A stretch of 64,000 bases of DNA. It comes from Pseudocercospora fijiensis CIRAD86 (Eukaryota > Ascomycota > Dothideomycetes > Mycosphaerellales > Mycosphaerellaceae). The notes under the pieces are model-generated. The model worked only from the letters and a program-made list of their open reading frames with translations. It ran no database searches and was not told the DNA's origin. Shown one piece after another: positions 45,901 to 58,397 of the stretch. The stretch is taken from positions 2,179,431-2,243,430 of the forward strand of contig NW_006921540.1 in NCBI RefSeq assembly GCF_000340215.1, written 5' to 3'. A program made the translations under genes and the position numbers. Each line of letters opens with the position of its first letter. The stretch's first letter is position 1.

Positions 45901-47964
45901 CTACGAGCCTTGCTGTGCCCAGATTCCCTCTGTCCACTCTTGAGGATGCAATGAGAGCGGGCCAGGAAGTTTGCCGGTCCTTGGAGCCCTCCCTTCACCT
46001 GGTTCCGGAAGACATATCCATTCCCGCAAGCAGCCTGGGACGTCCTCCTTTGAGTGACTGATCACCAGTAAAGCTTGATCCGGCGTGAGTCCCTCAAACG
46101 AGACTTTGCCCATTACAGAGAGCGAGCTAGGCTGTGCAAAGCTTCCGAGCACTGCTGCGACCTCCTCGCCTTGAGACAAGAATAACAGCACCTTGTCTCG
46201 TATCCTCTCGTCAATCCCACTCAACGCTTCATCCAGGATCACCAGGTCTGGACTTGCAACTATGGCTCGCAAGAACAGCAGCAGTCTCTGACTAGAGAAA
46301 CTCAACTCACGGAATCGTACATCGTCTGCCCAGGTCAGATCGGAGTCATCGTAGAAATTCTCATCGTAGAACTTCTGCGCAGCCGCTTTGCGCGCAGCAC
46401 TTAGCCCCCGTTTAACGTCCAACGTATCTTCCAGGCTCTCAAGGAATGTCTTTGACCCATAATTCGGATTCAATTCCTTGGCGAACCATCGTAAGAAGGC
46501 ATTTACCCTTCGATCTGTCTCTGCGCTAAGCTTCGCACGAGCTAGAGGTGCATCAGACCAAGCAGATTCAAGCGCCCGCCGCACTGTCAAAGCTTTGGGG
46601 AAGAAAGAGTGTACTTCTGGGCTGGAGTGGCCCATCCTCCGTTGGAGATCAAACACGCTTATGCCAGGCTCTCCCGGTCCTGGAAGTCTTGATCGGCCGA
46701 ACAGCTTGATGGGTAGACCATACGTCTGAGGGTGATCTGATGTGACTAAGCTCAGCATAGTGGTCTTGCCGCTCCCGTTTGGACCGAAAATACCATAGCG
46801 CTGGCCGCGATGCAGGCTCCACCACAGCCCTTCCCTGCATTCGCCATCGATATCCTGCTTCCATCCACCTAGCACAGTCTTGTCTCCGTAGCTGACCTTC
46901 ACGCCCTGCATCTCGACTACAGCCTCGCCAGGCTCCAGAGCAGGTGAATCTCTCTTGAAGCCGTCTATGCTGAGCTTCCATGGGCGTTCAGGCCATGCAG
47001 GCTGCGCAACAGCGCTGAGAGTCCTAGATCTAGAATATTGCAAGATCTTCTGCAGGGGTGACATGATAAAAAATTGGCTCCTTGCGTCTGAGAAGATCTT
47101 GTCCTTTTCGCCTTGAGCTAGGACTTTCAGGTGTTCGTCAGCCACAACAAGATGTGATACCCAGTCTGGCACACCATCTTCCGGACGCAAGCTCAAGACC
47201 AGTCTAGGAGCTTGTCTTTCGGCCAAACCACGTAATACAGAGCCCATCACCCGCGCAGTGTTGGGATCCAGCCCCATGAATGGTCCGTCAAGGAGTAGCA
47301 CTTCTGGAAAGGACACAAGAGATTTCGCGATTCGAGCCCTTCGGGTTTGGCCATTGCTCAAATTCGCCACCGGCATTGAAAGTAGCTTGTGAAGATCGAG
47401 CTGGTCGATGACCTCGCTCAGCTTCTCCTTCTCAGCCTCCGTTTGCTCGTGTTCTAGCGCGTTAAGCTCTGTGTGACCAGTAAGGTAGTCGTGGAGTGAG
47501 TAGTCGGTCTCCTCGCGTCTACTTTCATATCTCGCACTCAAGTAGGCGCCTCGTACGTTAGCACCGCCCACTGTGCTCCCTCGCTCGGCGTCGAATCCGA
47601 CATATTTGATGGCATGTTGCTCTGAGATGGACAGTTCTGAAAGAAGAGGATAATGCCGAGCTGTAGGAGGAATGCAAATGTGCTGTGCCGCCAGGATCTG
47701 AAGAAACGTCGTTCTTGCTAATGACGAAGGAGAAAGCACCGCCCAGTACTGTGGCTTTCCATCGTCGTCGAGTTTGGTCGGCAGGCGGAATGATAAGTTC
47801 TCGAAGAAGGGCGGGTTTGTCTCTGGCGTGTCCGTTGCCGAGGGATACTGCCTGAAGAAGGTGGCATCATCGATGTCTATCACGCTTATTGCCTGGCATC
47901 GTGCCCTCGCTCTATGGAATAGTCGACATTGCGGCCTTCTCACGACCAGCCGACTCCTCCACAT
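45901..47964 (-). CDS. Twin-ATPase ABC protein (YDR061W/ModF-like)
   Basis: A single 687-aa exon with two ABC ATPase domains and no membrane segments. NBD1 has lost the normal P-loop (LSPSSLARTTFL at about residues 77-88). It keeps a signature LSNGQTRRARIAKSL and has Walker B LLLDGP, where Gly replaces the catalytic Glu. NBD2 is intact: GPNGSGKTTML (about 393), LSFSSQRLLLFLRAI and Walker B LVILDEALSGID. This layout matches yeast YDR061W and bacterial ModF, whose roles are not settled. The Arg-rich N-terminus (MWRSRLVVRRPQCRLFHRAR) looks like a mitochondrial presequence. ABCF translation factors are less likely because they lack such asymmetry and have a characteristic linker. Confidence 0.83.
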   Translation of the reverse strand: MWRSRLVVRRPQCRLFHRARARCQAISVIDIDDATFFRQYPSATDTPETNPPFFENLSFRLPTKLDDDGKPQYWAVLSPSSLARTTFLQILAAQHICIPPTARHYPLLSELSISEQHAIKYVGFDAERGSTVGGANVRGAYLSARYESRREETDYSLHDYLTGHTELNALEHEQTEAEKEKLSEVIDQLDLHKLLSMPVANLSNGQTRRARIAKSLVSFPEVLLLDGPFMGLDPNTARVMGSVLRGLAERQAPRLVLSLRPEDGVPDWVSHLVVADEHLKVLAQGEKDKIFSDARSQFFIMSPLQKILQYSRSRTLSAVAQPAWPERPWKLSIDGFKRDSPALEPGEAVVEMQGVKVSYGDKTVLGGWKQDIDGECREGLWWSLHRGQRYGIFGPNGSGKTTMLSLVTSDHPQTYGLPIKLFGRSRLPGPGEPGISVFDLQRRMGHSSPEVHSFFPKALTVRRALESAWSDAPLARAKLSAETDRRVNAFLRWFAKELNPNYGSKTFLESLEDTLDVKRGLSAARKAAAQKFYDENFYDDSDLTWADDVRFRELSFSSQRLLLFLRAIVASPDLVILDEALSGIDERIRDKVLLFLSQGEEVAAVLGSFAQPSSLSVMGKVSFEGLTPDQALLVISHSKEDVPGCLREWICLPEPGEGRAPRTGKLPGPLSLHPQEWTEGIWAQQGS

Positions 47965-48348
47965 GCCTTGATATGCAGAGCAGAGAGAAGCGCTGTTCTA
48001 TCGGACGAGCAGAAACGCCATATCGAATCGGTGTCGTGCCGGCCCGGCCCGGAGGATGACGCTTTTGAGCGGGCATCCCTGCACAGAGCTCCGCTTTCAC
48101 ACACACCTCTGGCCGAGGACTTCGACTTCGACGTGCACGATTCAACCTCAGCATGATCTCGTCGCTACAGCCTTCACGGCCACAGGTTCGTTTCATGTGA
48201 ATATCAGGCTTATTTTTGGCATACTTAGACGTACTAGTCTCGCTCGCAGCGGCCTCAGAATCCGCAGTATCAGCAACAGACCCGCAGCACGCATCCAGAA
48301 ATCCGACAAGCACCCCTCGCGACCAGTCCAAGAAACCAGATAGAAGCC
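47965..48348. other. Intergenic
   Basis: Probable promoters for the ABC gene (minus) and a small plus-strand ORF. Several overlapping ORFs here have no features. Confidence 0.4.
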
Positions 48349-48543
48349 ATGCCACCATCAAAAACCATCCCAGAGCCTACGCGCATAGCACCCATATACA
48401 ATCCTGCTACAATGCACCCAGCATTCTTCTCAGGCAACTGGAGAAAACAACCATTCCCGCTGCCCATGAATCCCAGCTTGAGCCCAGCAACGTTGGGCTA
48501 TGTCTTCCCCAGGCCGGGTAGTGCTTCAGGAACGAAGCTATGA
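48349..48543 (+). CDS. Possible small protein, 64 aa
   Basis: An ATG-initiated frame (MPPSKTIPEPTRIAPIYNPATMHP...) that is Pro-rich, contains AFFSGNWRKQPFPLP and ends GSASGTKL. It reads like a real short protein, with evenly used residues and the start in a purine context, but no family is recognised. It could also be the last exon of a gene starting further upstream. Confidence 0.35.
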   Translation: MPPSKTIPEPTRIAPIYNPATMHPAFFSGNWRKQPFPLPMNPSLSPATLGYVFPRPGSASGTKL

Positions 48544-48646
48544 AGTACGAGAAGAGATGGCGTCATTTCCTGTATACGGCGAAGTCAGCTTCCAGAATGA
48601 TAGTGGCAGGGCCGGGTCGCGGAGTCTGGCATACCTTCATTTCAGC

Positions 48647-49012
48647 CTACCAGTGATGTACGTCTTCACGATTGCCCGAAGAATTGCGGTCGCTTGAGGA
48701 ACCCGAGTGTGAGAAGGCTGCGATACGCGGATGTTGGAGCCAGTCGATGATCGCTTGGCCCATTCGCCACACGAGAGATCGTCGACAGCGGTAACAGCTG
48801 TTTCTCAAGATACCGACGATCATGTCCGAGACGCAAGACTCGCAGCAGGTGTTGTTCTCGATTTGCAGAAGGCTCCCAGGCTGGCAAAGGACCATTCGTC
48901 CATCATCGTACGGCGGCCCTCGAGGTGCGGTCTGGACTGCGGAGTCGCATTGGAGGATGGGACCGCGAATGGTGTGTCCGCATGAAAGCTGTGTGACGAG
49001 TGTCTGGCACAT
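48647..49012 (-). CDS. Cys-rich hypothetical protein, 121 aa
   Basis: An ATG at 49012 opens MCQTLVTQLSCGHTIRGPILQCDSA, followed by CQPG, NNTCCESCVSDMIVGIL and CYRCRRSL. The spacing of Cys and His (CGH, CxxC, CxxC) resembles small zinc-binding proteins of filamentous fungi, but no exact family can be named. No signal peptide is seen, so a secreted Cys-rich effector is unlikely. The C-terminus is Ser-rich. An upstream in-frame exon is possible. Confidence 0.45.
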   Translation of the reverse strand: MCQTLVTQLSCGHTIRGPILQCDSAVQTAPRGPPYDDGRMVLCQPGSLLQIENNTCCESCVSDMIVGILRNSCYRCRRSLVWRMGQAIIDWLQHPRIAAFSHSGSSSDRNSSGNREDVHHW

Positions 49013-49739
49013 AGTCGCAAAGGCTCGCTGTCTGCAGATTTGGTCGCTGCTGGTGGACCTCTTGTCTCAATTTTCTCAATGAGTGGTGTCAATGCCACAG
49101 AATGCTGCATTCCGATGTATACGCTCTTAAGCACCACTGCCATCAAACCATCGATTTGAGCAAACAATATTGTCCACCTCGTGCACATCATCTGGCATAC
49201 TTCGAATGATATCTCTCGAACGTGATCAGGCATAGGGACCCGGCGCATGATCAATTTGCCAACTCCGCAGAGAGCATGACCGCGACACGCGCTATTGAAT
49301 TACTAGAGTATACCAGGCAGACTTTCTGTTCGACAGCGACAACCGGTGTAATTCGAGTGTTGGCAAAAGCAGTCCAAGCTGTGACTGTCTTAAGTTTCGG
49401 ACGGCAAGCAGTATTATGAAGACATAGCCCAATCCTCCCTCTGCCCATGCTCCGAGCAGTCACAACTGCACTCCCTTACCAAGTTCTCTGCTCCGTCTCA
49501 AAGCGCATGACTCTCAATTCAAGCATGGCACCTACTCCTTAGAGCTGTCAAGACATATTGCAGGAGCATTCCCTTGGTGAGGCTGAACACAATTATAAGC
49601 AGTTGTCAGAAGATTTTAGTGCCCGGCCGATCAGCCCCATATATAATTTCCGAGGCATTCCTTCGTAGATAACCGGATCTGAGAAGTGTCTATATTGCCA
49701 GCTAAAACAGGCATTCCGTAGACGCTAGGGTCCTTGACT
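49013..49739. other. Intergenic, next to the transposon block
   Basis: No gene recognised; a 144-codon minus-strand ORF (48820-49254) partly overlaps the Cys-rich gene in another frame. Composition shifts to the RIP-like pattern at about 49740. Confidence 0.4.
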
Positions 49740-51247
49740 TTATGTCGTCGAAACCTAATAGTATAGGGCCCATTTTCTATATAATAGGAGGTGTTATAGG
49801 CGTTATTACGAGTGTCCTATAATACTTACTAATAGCAATATTTATTAACTCTAGCTCTTTAATATAGCTTATCTCATCCCTATTTCTATAACCTATTAAC
49901 TACGCTATTCGCTATTTAGCCCGTTAACCTAAGGCTCCTTTATACTAAAGGAATAGTTTAAATAGGTATAGCCTTTTATAACTAACTTCTAGGAGAAATA
50001 CGAGGGCGCTCGTTATAAGGATAGGTTATCGCAGCGGACGATATACTACTATCGTTGTTAGCGTAACTTTAATCGCAATCGAGAGCTAGGTATTAGTATC
50101 TATAAGGTAGAGTTTTATAAGAACCTATATAATACGTCGATAGCTATAATCGCGGTATTCGATCGGAAGGCAGACAAGGAGCCTCGTAGCTATAAGATCG
50201 CTTAAGGAGGCCGCGATTTGGCGTATAGTAATAACAATATCTGTAGTTATACGATAGACTATATAGTAAGGTTAATATAGTAGATTAAGTCGTATTACGA
50301 AGCTAACTAGACTAGCTGTAGGATATAAGGGCTTCTAGTAATAGCCTCTAGGTTGTTATCGAATATCTAATAGATTAGCATAACTATAAAACAGCTTATA
50401 TATTCTACCTACTAAAGGAGGGTACAAATATAGGTCGTCTTGCTATTATTAGAGCGCACCGTATAAAGAAAGATATTATAAAGTAGTCTATAAAGAAGAA
50501 TGTAAAGAGGGTGTCCCTAACTAAGAAGGGCAATATTCGATTATAGCTAGACAACCTTAATCGTTATCTCGGCCCTCTTATAGACGATATTATAGGCGTA
50601 GGACTCTCCTATAAGGCTCTCTCTGTCCGTATAGAGGCATTCTAGCATAAGGGTGTTATATAGTAGGCCGACTAGCAGCGTAAGTTGCTAAATAGTAGTG
50701 TTGCTAGTAATATAGGTTCCTATTTCTTTAGAGCTAGTAGTGCTTTAGGCATTAGCTTTCCGGCTCTCTTCCTAATATACAAATTTCGATAGTAACGACT
50801 AACCGTCTATATATAGTTATTTCTCTTCGATGCGACCTATAAAACGTCCGATAATAACTTCTACCTATTTACAGTCTATATCCGTAATGCCTTCGGCTCC
50901 TAGATACTAGGGGGGTATATATTGCTATAGAGCTAGCGAGTAAAGCTAATTAAGGCTAGGCTTTAAGTATTAAACAAATAGGCACCCGGCTAGAAGCCTA
51001 TAGTAGCTATAACTAACGACTCGGCTTAAGAATAACGCGCTATTCGACTAGCATTTAAAGAGGAGGCTATAACTATATATCTCTATTAGCGATACGCTAA
51101 AGAGACCTTCCTACGACACTTTCCCGAGAAGTAGTATCTATAGGTTTAGCGGCTGTTTTCCTATACGATTTACTACGCCCGTAGCGATATAGAAGTTATC
51201 GATACTATCGATAGAATCGTATAGGAATTAAGAGACAAATACGCCTC
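49740..51247 (+). mobile_element. Decayed Mutator-like transposase, 5' part
   Basis: RIP-like DNA. Read on the plus strand it yields long stretches of transposase-like protein broken almost only by TAG: FLFDATYKTSDNNFYL near 50820-50870 (an expected first Asp region of a MULE-type catalytic domain) and AITNDSA..RAIRLAFKEEA near 51010-51070 (second acidic region). The frame continues at 58553 on the other side of the Gypsy insertion. Family and outer 5' end are tentative; no terminal inverted repeat was found. Confidence 0.55.
51243..51247. repeat. Target-site duplication, left copy (GCCTC)
   Basis: Five bases just before the left LTR, identical to the five bases after the right LTR (58548-58552). 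Confidence 0.85.
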
Positions 51248-51397
51248 TATTAAAGGTAGCACGTATTTAGGAAGATAGAACGTCGCACGAAGTATCTAAG
51301 AGAGCGCGAGAACGCGCGAGCTAAATAGGTAGCGACAAGCGCTAAGACATAGGACGGCCCGTCCCTCTTTTACATACTTAGACCCTATCTCGTAATA
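51248..51397 (-). repeat. LTR (3' LTR of minus-strand Gypsy element)
   Basis: 150 bp, matching 58398-58547 with a handful of C/T and G/A differences. It begins TATTAAAGG and ends TAATA, which fit TG...CA termini after RIP (TG to TA, CA to TA). Confidence 0.88.
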
Positions 51398-51400
51398 GTA

Positions 51401-51411
51401 CTCCCCCCTCC
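51401..51411 (-). other. Polypurine tract of the Gypsy element
   Basis: On the minus strand GGAGGGGGGAG lies three bases before the 3' LTR, the expected site for plus-strand DNA priming in an LTR retroelement. Confidence 0.7.
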
Positions 51412-54400
51412 GAATAAGGAGCTCCTACGACGCTATTTAGACTTGTAGAAGCACGTAGTATACGGCGCGCCGCTTGCGTAGCAGCGTCGACATTATCTAA
51501 CTATATACGATAGTTATTATTAAGCGTAGTAGTGTTCTTTTTCGAAATGCCCTCTACGGCTAGCTCGCGAAAGTAATTAGCTGCGGTGCGTAACCCGGTA
51601 CTATTAGTCTCCTTATTATGGTTAAGCCGTCGATATAGAGGCCTATTAACTGTCTTAGATATAGCTACCTACTTCGGAGATAAACTTGCAGATGCGCCGT
51701 TTAGAATTACTACGAGACTAGATAGTCGGCAGTCTAACGTAGCGAGTAATGTTTCGACCTTAGCCGGCTTCGGCTTCTTCGGATATTTCTTATAGAAGGC
51801 GGCGACTAGCTCTTTGTATCTAGGTAGGAAGTCTGTCTATAGCTCCTATATTTCTTCTCTGCCGCGCTAGCGCGCCTTGTATTTTCCTTTGCACTATACC
51901 GTCTTATCGGTCCTAGAGTCTAGAATCTTATCTACCTTATACTCTAGCTTATCTAATTCTTCTCGTTCGACAACTACGGATAGTAGTGCTAACAGGTCGT
52001 CGTACTGTCCGTTAAGCAGGTCGAAGGTAGCGGGCCGTAGTAGGCTTATATAGAAGACTAGTCTAATACGTATTGTCGTAGGGAGGTCGAGTTTAAAGGA
52101 GCGGCGTCTAACAGCCTTTAGTATTTTAAATAGTCCTAGATACTTATAGTTAAGTTTCTTGCTCGGGCGCTTAGTCTTAATATTGCGGGAGTCTAACTAA
52201 ACTAGGTCTCTAGGCTCGTAGGCTTTAGTAGGTATACGCTTACGGTTTGCCGCCTTAGAATAGCGTACTTACGCAAATTAGTAGTTCTCTTAGAGATGTT
52301 TTAACACTACTGTTATATAATCGCGGAAGTGCTGTATACGGCTTGCGAAATTCTTAGCTTCTTCTAAGTAGGTTACCTATACGCTTAGTACTTACGGTCG
52401 GACTACTTACTCTACAGCTTTTATATCTATTTAGGGGTGTCGTCTAGTATTAGCAAACGCAGGTATTAAGCTAGTTAATGCCGAAACGTAGTTGTTTAAC
52501 GTGAACTTAGCACTAGGTAACTAGTCGGCCTAGTCGTCTTAGAGGTAATTATAGAAGACGTAGAGGTATTGCTCTAAAGTCTAATTTGTACGCTTAGATT
52601 GCCTATCCGTTTGCGGGTAGAAGGCAGTAGATATATTCTACTTAATTCCTAGCAGTCGATATAGATGCTTAAAGAATACGCTAGTCTATTAAGAGCTACG
52701 ATCTAAGAAGATAACCTCGGGTATTCCTTTCTAGTAGAAGACATATCGGTAGAATAGTCCTACTATATACTTAGCTTCTAGGTTATCGGTGCCTAAGAAC
52801 CGTACTTCTTTAGTTAAGCAATTAGTAACTATTATAATATGCCGCTATGTCTGCTTCGTTTCCTTATACTTGCTAGGTAGCAGTTCTATAATAAAGTCTA
52901 CTGCTATATATGCCTAGTTTGCTAGTAGCGTAGATAGGGTCGATAGAGTCCCTTATAATCCTTGCCTCGAAGGGTTAGCCTTCCGGTATACGTAGCAGTT
53001 GCGTAGATAGCGCGCTATATTAGAGCTTATCTCGGGCTAGAAGAAGCCTTGTCGGTATAGCAGGTTATAAGTCCTTGTAGTTCCTTAATGTCTAGTAAGC
53101 GGTATATTACAATACCGTCTAATAATCTTTATTCGGATGTTCTTATACTTAGGGATATAGAGCTTCTAGTTAACGATTAGTCGGCTATCTGCTACTTAGC
53201 ATTCTATAGTAGATATCTTCTGCTGCTACAGGAACGGCGAGTTCTTTCGATTAGCTAGGTCCGACTATACCTATCTTATACGTATGCGAATTGATATATA
53301 ACTATAGGCTTCTCTTAGTAGCTCGAAAGCGTCGTCCTAACTGCTCTTCTCTATTAGAATAGGAGGTTTATCGACTTCGTCCCCCTCCTTAGAAGCGGTC
53401 TTGTCCTTAGACGCTACTAGAACACCTCCTAAATCGGAGTTGGAATTAGAATTAGAGTTAGAGTCTAGTTCTAGTTCGCCTACCTTAGGTTTATCTCCTA
53501 GCATTAGAAACGAAACCTATAGCTATTTAACTTCTTTTAGTAACTCTTCTTCGGGCATTATCGCGAAATAGGATACAATGTCTATATTATATAGTTTTAA
53601 TATAGTTTAATACTAATGTTAGGTCCGTAGGTTATCTTTAGTAGGTATATCTTGCGACAAACGTATTAGGCTGTTAGGCTTCTGCCTCTGCTTCTCTAGC
53701 CGGTAGGTAATCTTAAAGTTAAACTGCGCTAAGAACTCTGCCTACTGCGCCTACCGGCGGTTGAGCTGCTTCGTGCTTATAAAGTACTCTAGATTCTTGT
53801 AATCTAACAACACGCGCGTCGGGTTGTCCTTAGTAGCGCTAATAACCTCGTACTACTACTCTTTAAAGACCTTAACAATAGCTAACAGTTCTTTGTCGTA
53901 TATATCGTAGTTACACTCCGCTAGTAACATCTTCTTAGAGAAGAATGCTACTAGGTATAGGATACTAGTATTCGGATTGCGCTAAGAGAGGACTCTAGTA
54001 GTTACGTAGTCCGAGGCATCCGTTTCTACCTAGGTTTCCTATTCTAGGTAGAAATAAGCTGGCACTAGCGCGCTTATAAATCTTCGTTTAAGCTCTTAAA
54101 ATGCAGCGTCGCATCTATTAGTCTAGATAAAAGCGCTATTGTCTTTCTTAGTTAGAGCAGTTAGCGGTGCAACTATATAACTAAATTTCTTAATAAATCG
54201 ACGATAGAATCCTATAAAGCCTAAGAAGGCCTATATATCTTTAACAGTCGATAGTGTTTGCTAGTATTAAAGGGCTTCTACCTTAGTCTAGTCTATCTCG
54301 ATGCCCTCGGTTATTACGATTAAACCGAGATACTTAACTCTCTTAACGTAGAACTCGCTTTTGTTAATGTCGACCGGGAGGTTAGCGTCTCGCAGTCTAG

Positions 54401-57400
54401 TTAGCACCTTATTAACTTTGCTAATATAATCTGCTAGATCTCTATCTAAATAGATTAGTAAATTATCGAGGTAGATTATAACAAAGTAATCTAGGAAGTC
54501 GTATATTAGTTAATTTATATGCCTCTAAAAGGAACTAGGCCTATTGCATAGTCTAAATAGTATAACCTTATACTAGTAGAGTCTATAGCGCGTAATAAAT
54601 ACTATTAGCTACTTATCCCCTTTCCGAATACGTAGATTGTTAAACGCCGCTACTACGTCTAACTTAGTAAACTACTTAGCTTTATATAGCCGATTAAGTG
54701 TCTCTCGTATTAGCGGTATAGGGTAACGATCCTTAACTATTAAAGCGTTAAGTCCTCGATAGTCTATATAGACGCGTAACCCTCTACCTAGTTTCTTTAT
54801 AATTAATATAGGTAAGGCGCATCGGGAGTCTGATTTCTTAATTATGCCTTTTAGAAGCTCGTTATCGACGTACTTCTTTACTATAGCTAGTTGTTCCGAG
54901 CTTATAGCGTAGGATTTCTTATATAGAGGCTTAGTACCCTCCTTTAAGTTAATCGCATAATCTAATAGACTATAGTCCGGCAGTTTGAACTCGCTCTTAT
55001 ACTTAAATATATCGGCGATCTAATAATACTTAGGGGGCAACTTCTCCTTTAGGTTACGTTTCTTCTATATATCTATAAATATTTTAATGTCTTCCGGACT
55101 TATTGCCCTTAGTTCCGCTTCGGGTCTGCTAGTACTAGCAGATAACGCGGCGTAGAACATGTTATCGAGGGGATCGTCTTCTAGTATCTCGAAGCTACTA
55201 ATATATGCATCGTCCTTCGGGAAATCTTCTAGCTATAGGACGTATAACTCTAGTCCGTCCTCGGCGTTACGTCCTTAGCGTCGATTGCGTTTCGCTATTC
55301 GAATAAACGCATCGGCACTAATTATACGAATGTTATAATCTCTATAGGCAACAGGTATATAGGAGTATGCTTTGCCGCGACTATCGATAGAGACTATATA
55401 CGCGCGGCCTCCTTTGTTGTATTCGATACAATATCGGGGAGAATTGAATATAATTATGCGGTCTTTAAAACTAATAGTAGGGTCGTAGTCTTCTAGCTAA
55501 TCTATGCCGAATACGAGGTTATATTAATCTAGGTCGGTAATATAGAATAAACGCTGCTTAGTATAGTCTCCGATCGTGTTAGTAATAAATGCTGCATATA
55601 TAATAGATTTTCGCTGCCTATTAGCTAGGCGGAGGCGCTTCGGAGTAGCAAGAGGAAAGGATTGAATCTTGTTTACGCGTACAAAGTTCGGATAGGAGAA
55701 GCACGTAGTAGCTCTACAATCGAGGAGACTGTAGGTATTAATATTATTTCGAGAGGAAGTAGTTACTTTAGCGGAATATGTTAGGTATCTGCTATACTTA
55801 GGTTCTATATAAGTTAACTCTACAACTCCTTCTATTATTGCTATATAGGTAAGGAGCTAATTATTATCCTACATATAACCTAGTACCTCGTCGTTCTATT
55901 AATCTTCTAGTAATTCTTTATCTAGTACTTCTTCGATCGTAGCTTTGTATACATTCGCCTTAGTCGCGCGGCTTTGCGCTAAGGCTACTCGTTTTCCGAC
56001 CCGTTAGTTAGAAGGAGTAGCTAGTCTAGAGCAGGCAGGTATCCGGTAGTGTTATCGGATCTAGTCTATATAGCGTTAAGTAAGGCTCTACCTCCGTAGC
56101 GGCTATTAAAGTCTGCAATTAATATAGAGGTGCCTTAGGGAATACGGCTATCGTACTTATAGCGACTATAAAAGGAGTAAAGGATGTAGGCAGCGTTATA
56201 TGCAGCATAACCCTAACCTTAGCACTTCTAACAACGGCCTTCGCGTATTAAGCGAGCCTTAAGGGCGGCTGCCTGCTTAGGAGACAATTGCGGCTTACAG
56301 TAGCGGTCGGAGATAACGCGGATAGGAGCACCGCCTCCGCCGCTATTATTATTGCTATTAGTATTGCGAGAACTACTACTATTGCTAGTACTAGTTCCGT
56401 TAGAGTTAAATGTCCTAGTAGATACTAAGTTTGCGCCTTCTATATTACGAGAGGCGCGCGTATTAGAACTATTAGCGTTGTTCTTGCTACTATCGTTCTT
56501 AGCGGCGAGAGCCTTTATAAGCTTAAAAGATTGCTTACGGAGTTTTCCCTAATAAATAATCTCTTCTAGGGTCGAGTAGATATACTATATTAATGCATCC
56601 TTATATTTGCAGTTTAGCTTAGCCTATAGCTTAGCAGCCGTTATTAGTTTATTAGCTTCTATAGACAGAGTCTCCTATTCTATAACAAACTAAGAGAATG
56701 AGTTGTCCTTCTATATTAAGGTAGCGAGCTTATACGAGGCCCTACGCTCCTTATCGTTGTCTCCGAACTTCTTGTCTATTACTGCCTAAGCCTTATTAAG
56801 GTCTTGCTACTTCTTAGCACCTCGGATAGTATAAAGTTGAATAAATTTCTTCGTAAGGCTGTTAGCCGTAGTACGTATCTTAATGTAATTATAGATCTCC
56901 GTAATCTAGGAGTTCTCTAAATATATAGCGGCAATCTTGCTCTATATCTAGTCCTTCTAGTTATCGTATTTAGACTTGTCTAATCTATCGAAGAAATCTG
57001 GGTCTAGAAACTTAACCTTAGTAGCGTAGAAGTAGTTCGACTTCTATAAGGTCGTAGATATAGGCGTGCCTACGCGAGGATTCTATAAGGGCAGTTATAG
57101 CGGCTATACTAGTATAACGGGAGCCTGCGTCGGTATAGGTATAGCTATATTGTTGCATATCGGAGGCACTCGTCGTAAGTACCCGGCAGTTAGCACTAGT
57201 AGTAGAGGCGGCGGCACCGATTACTACTACTACTTAAGGGTGTCGACTATATTATTAAGTAATATAACTTATACTTCGAGATTAGCGATACGGTCTTCCT
57301 AGTTACTAATCCGCGCTTCCTTCTAGGCAATCTCGTTATAAGCCTATCGGATAGTGTCTTCGAAGTTATTAAGGTTATTCTCCGCCTTATCTAACTCTTA

Positions 57401-58397
57401 GTACTTCTAGTTGTACTCTTCTTACGAGACGCCGCCGGTAGTTGCTCTATCGTCTCGTAAATCCTAGACCTCCTTATTAAGGTTCTTAATGTCCTTCTTA
57501 TATTACTCGCTCTTGTCGGCTAAATCTATATATGCCTTCTTTATAGATTAGTAGCGGACAGTAAGGTGCTTTACTACCTTATACGTATCTTCTAGTACTC
57601 GATTAATAAGGCGCTTAAGAGCCTCTAGTCTATTAGCCTTATACTCTACTATTAGGTCCAATTCGTCTATATAGTTAGTTAAGTTAATCTCTTCTCTAAG
57701 TCTATTATCCGAAAACTTAAAGCGCACTTATCGATGCTTGTTCTTTAGTTCCTTAGTAGGAGAAGCGCTAAATAGAGAGCTGCCTCGAGAGAACGGCGCG
57801 CTACTGCCGAAAGTAGCGCCTATTCCTGCTTTACTAAACATATTGTTACTAAACCCTATAGTAGCTACTAAGTAGGGGCGGCGACTTAGAAAGGGTTCTT
57901 AGGACTGCGACTAAGTGCCGCGTACTGTCTAAGAGTCTTAGGTCTCTACGTCGGGTAGATCGCCGTTCTCGTATATAGAATTAAGGTTCTACCGGATCTG
58001 CTTCTCGAGATCCTACTTACGCTATTGTTCGCGGTCTATAGGCGTAGACTCGTAGGTAATATCGTAGAAGTCGGAGGGATCGTTAGGAGGTTCTAGCGAC
58101 GCGAGTCTATATCGCTCGAGTGCTTAGTAGGTCTTATAAAAGGAAAGGGCTGCTCTAGCTTTACGCGTAGCCTCCGCCGCAGCGCTCGATATAGAGCTCT
58201 TAGACTTACTATAGTCGCGCGATGCAGACGACTAAGTATGCTATAGTGTTAGTAGACCTACCTTTAGGTATACCTAATACTTTAAGGCGCTCGTAGGAGT
58301 CGCCGACGTAGTTCTTAGAGTCGCGAGCAAGTAGCAATAGCTTATTACGTACGTAGAAACCTTCTCGACTACTTATCGACTCGATAGTACGATATAA

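Noticed and set aside
56352..57302. Two plus-strand frames of 66 and 78 codons
   Set aside because: Antisense to the gag-like part of the dead Gypsy element.
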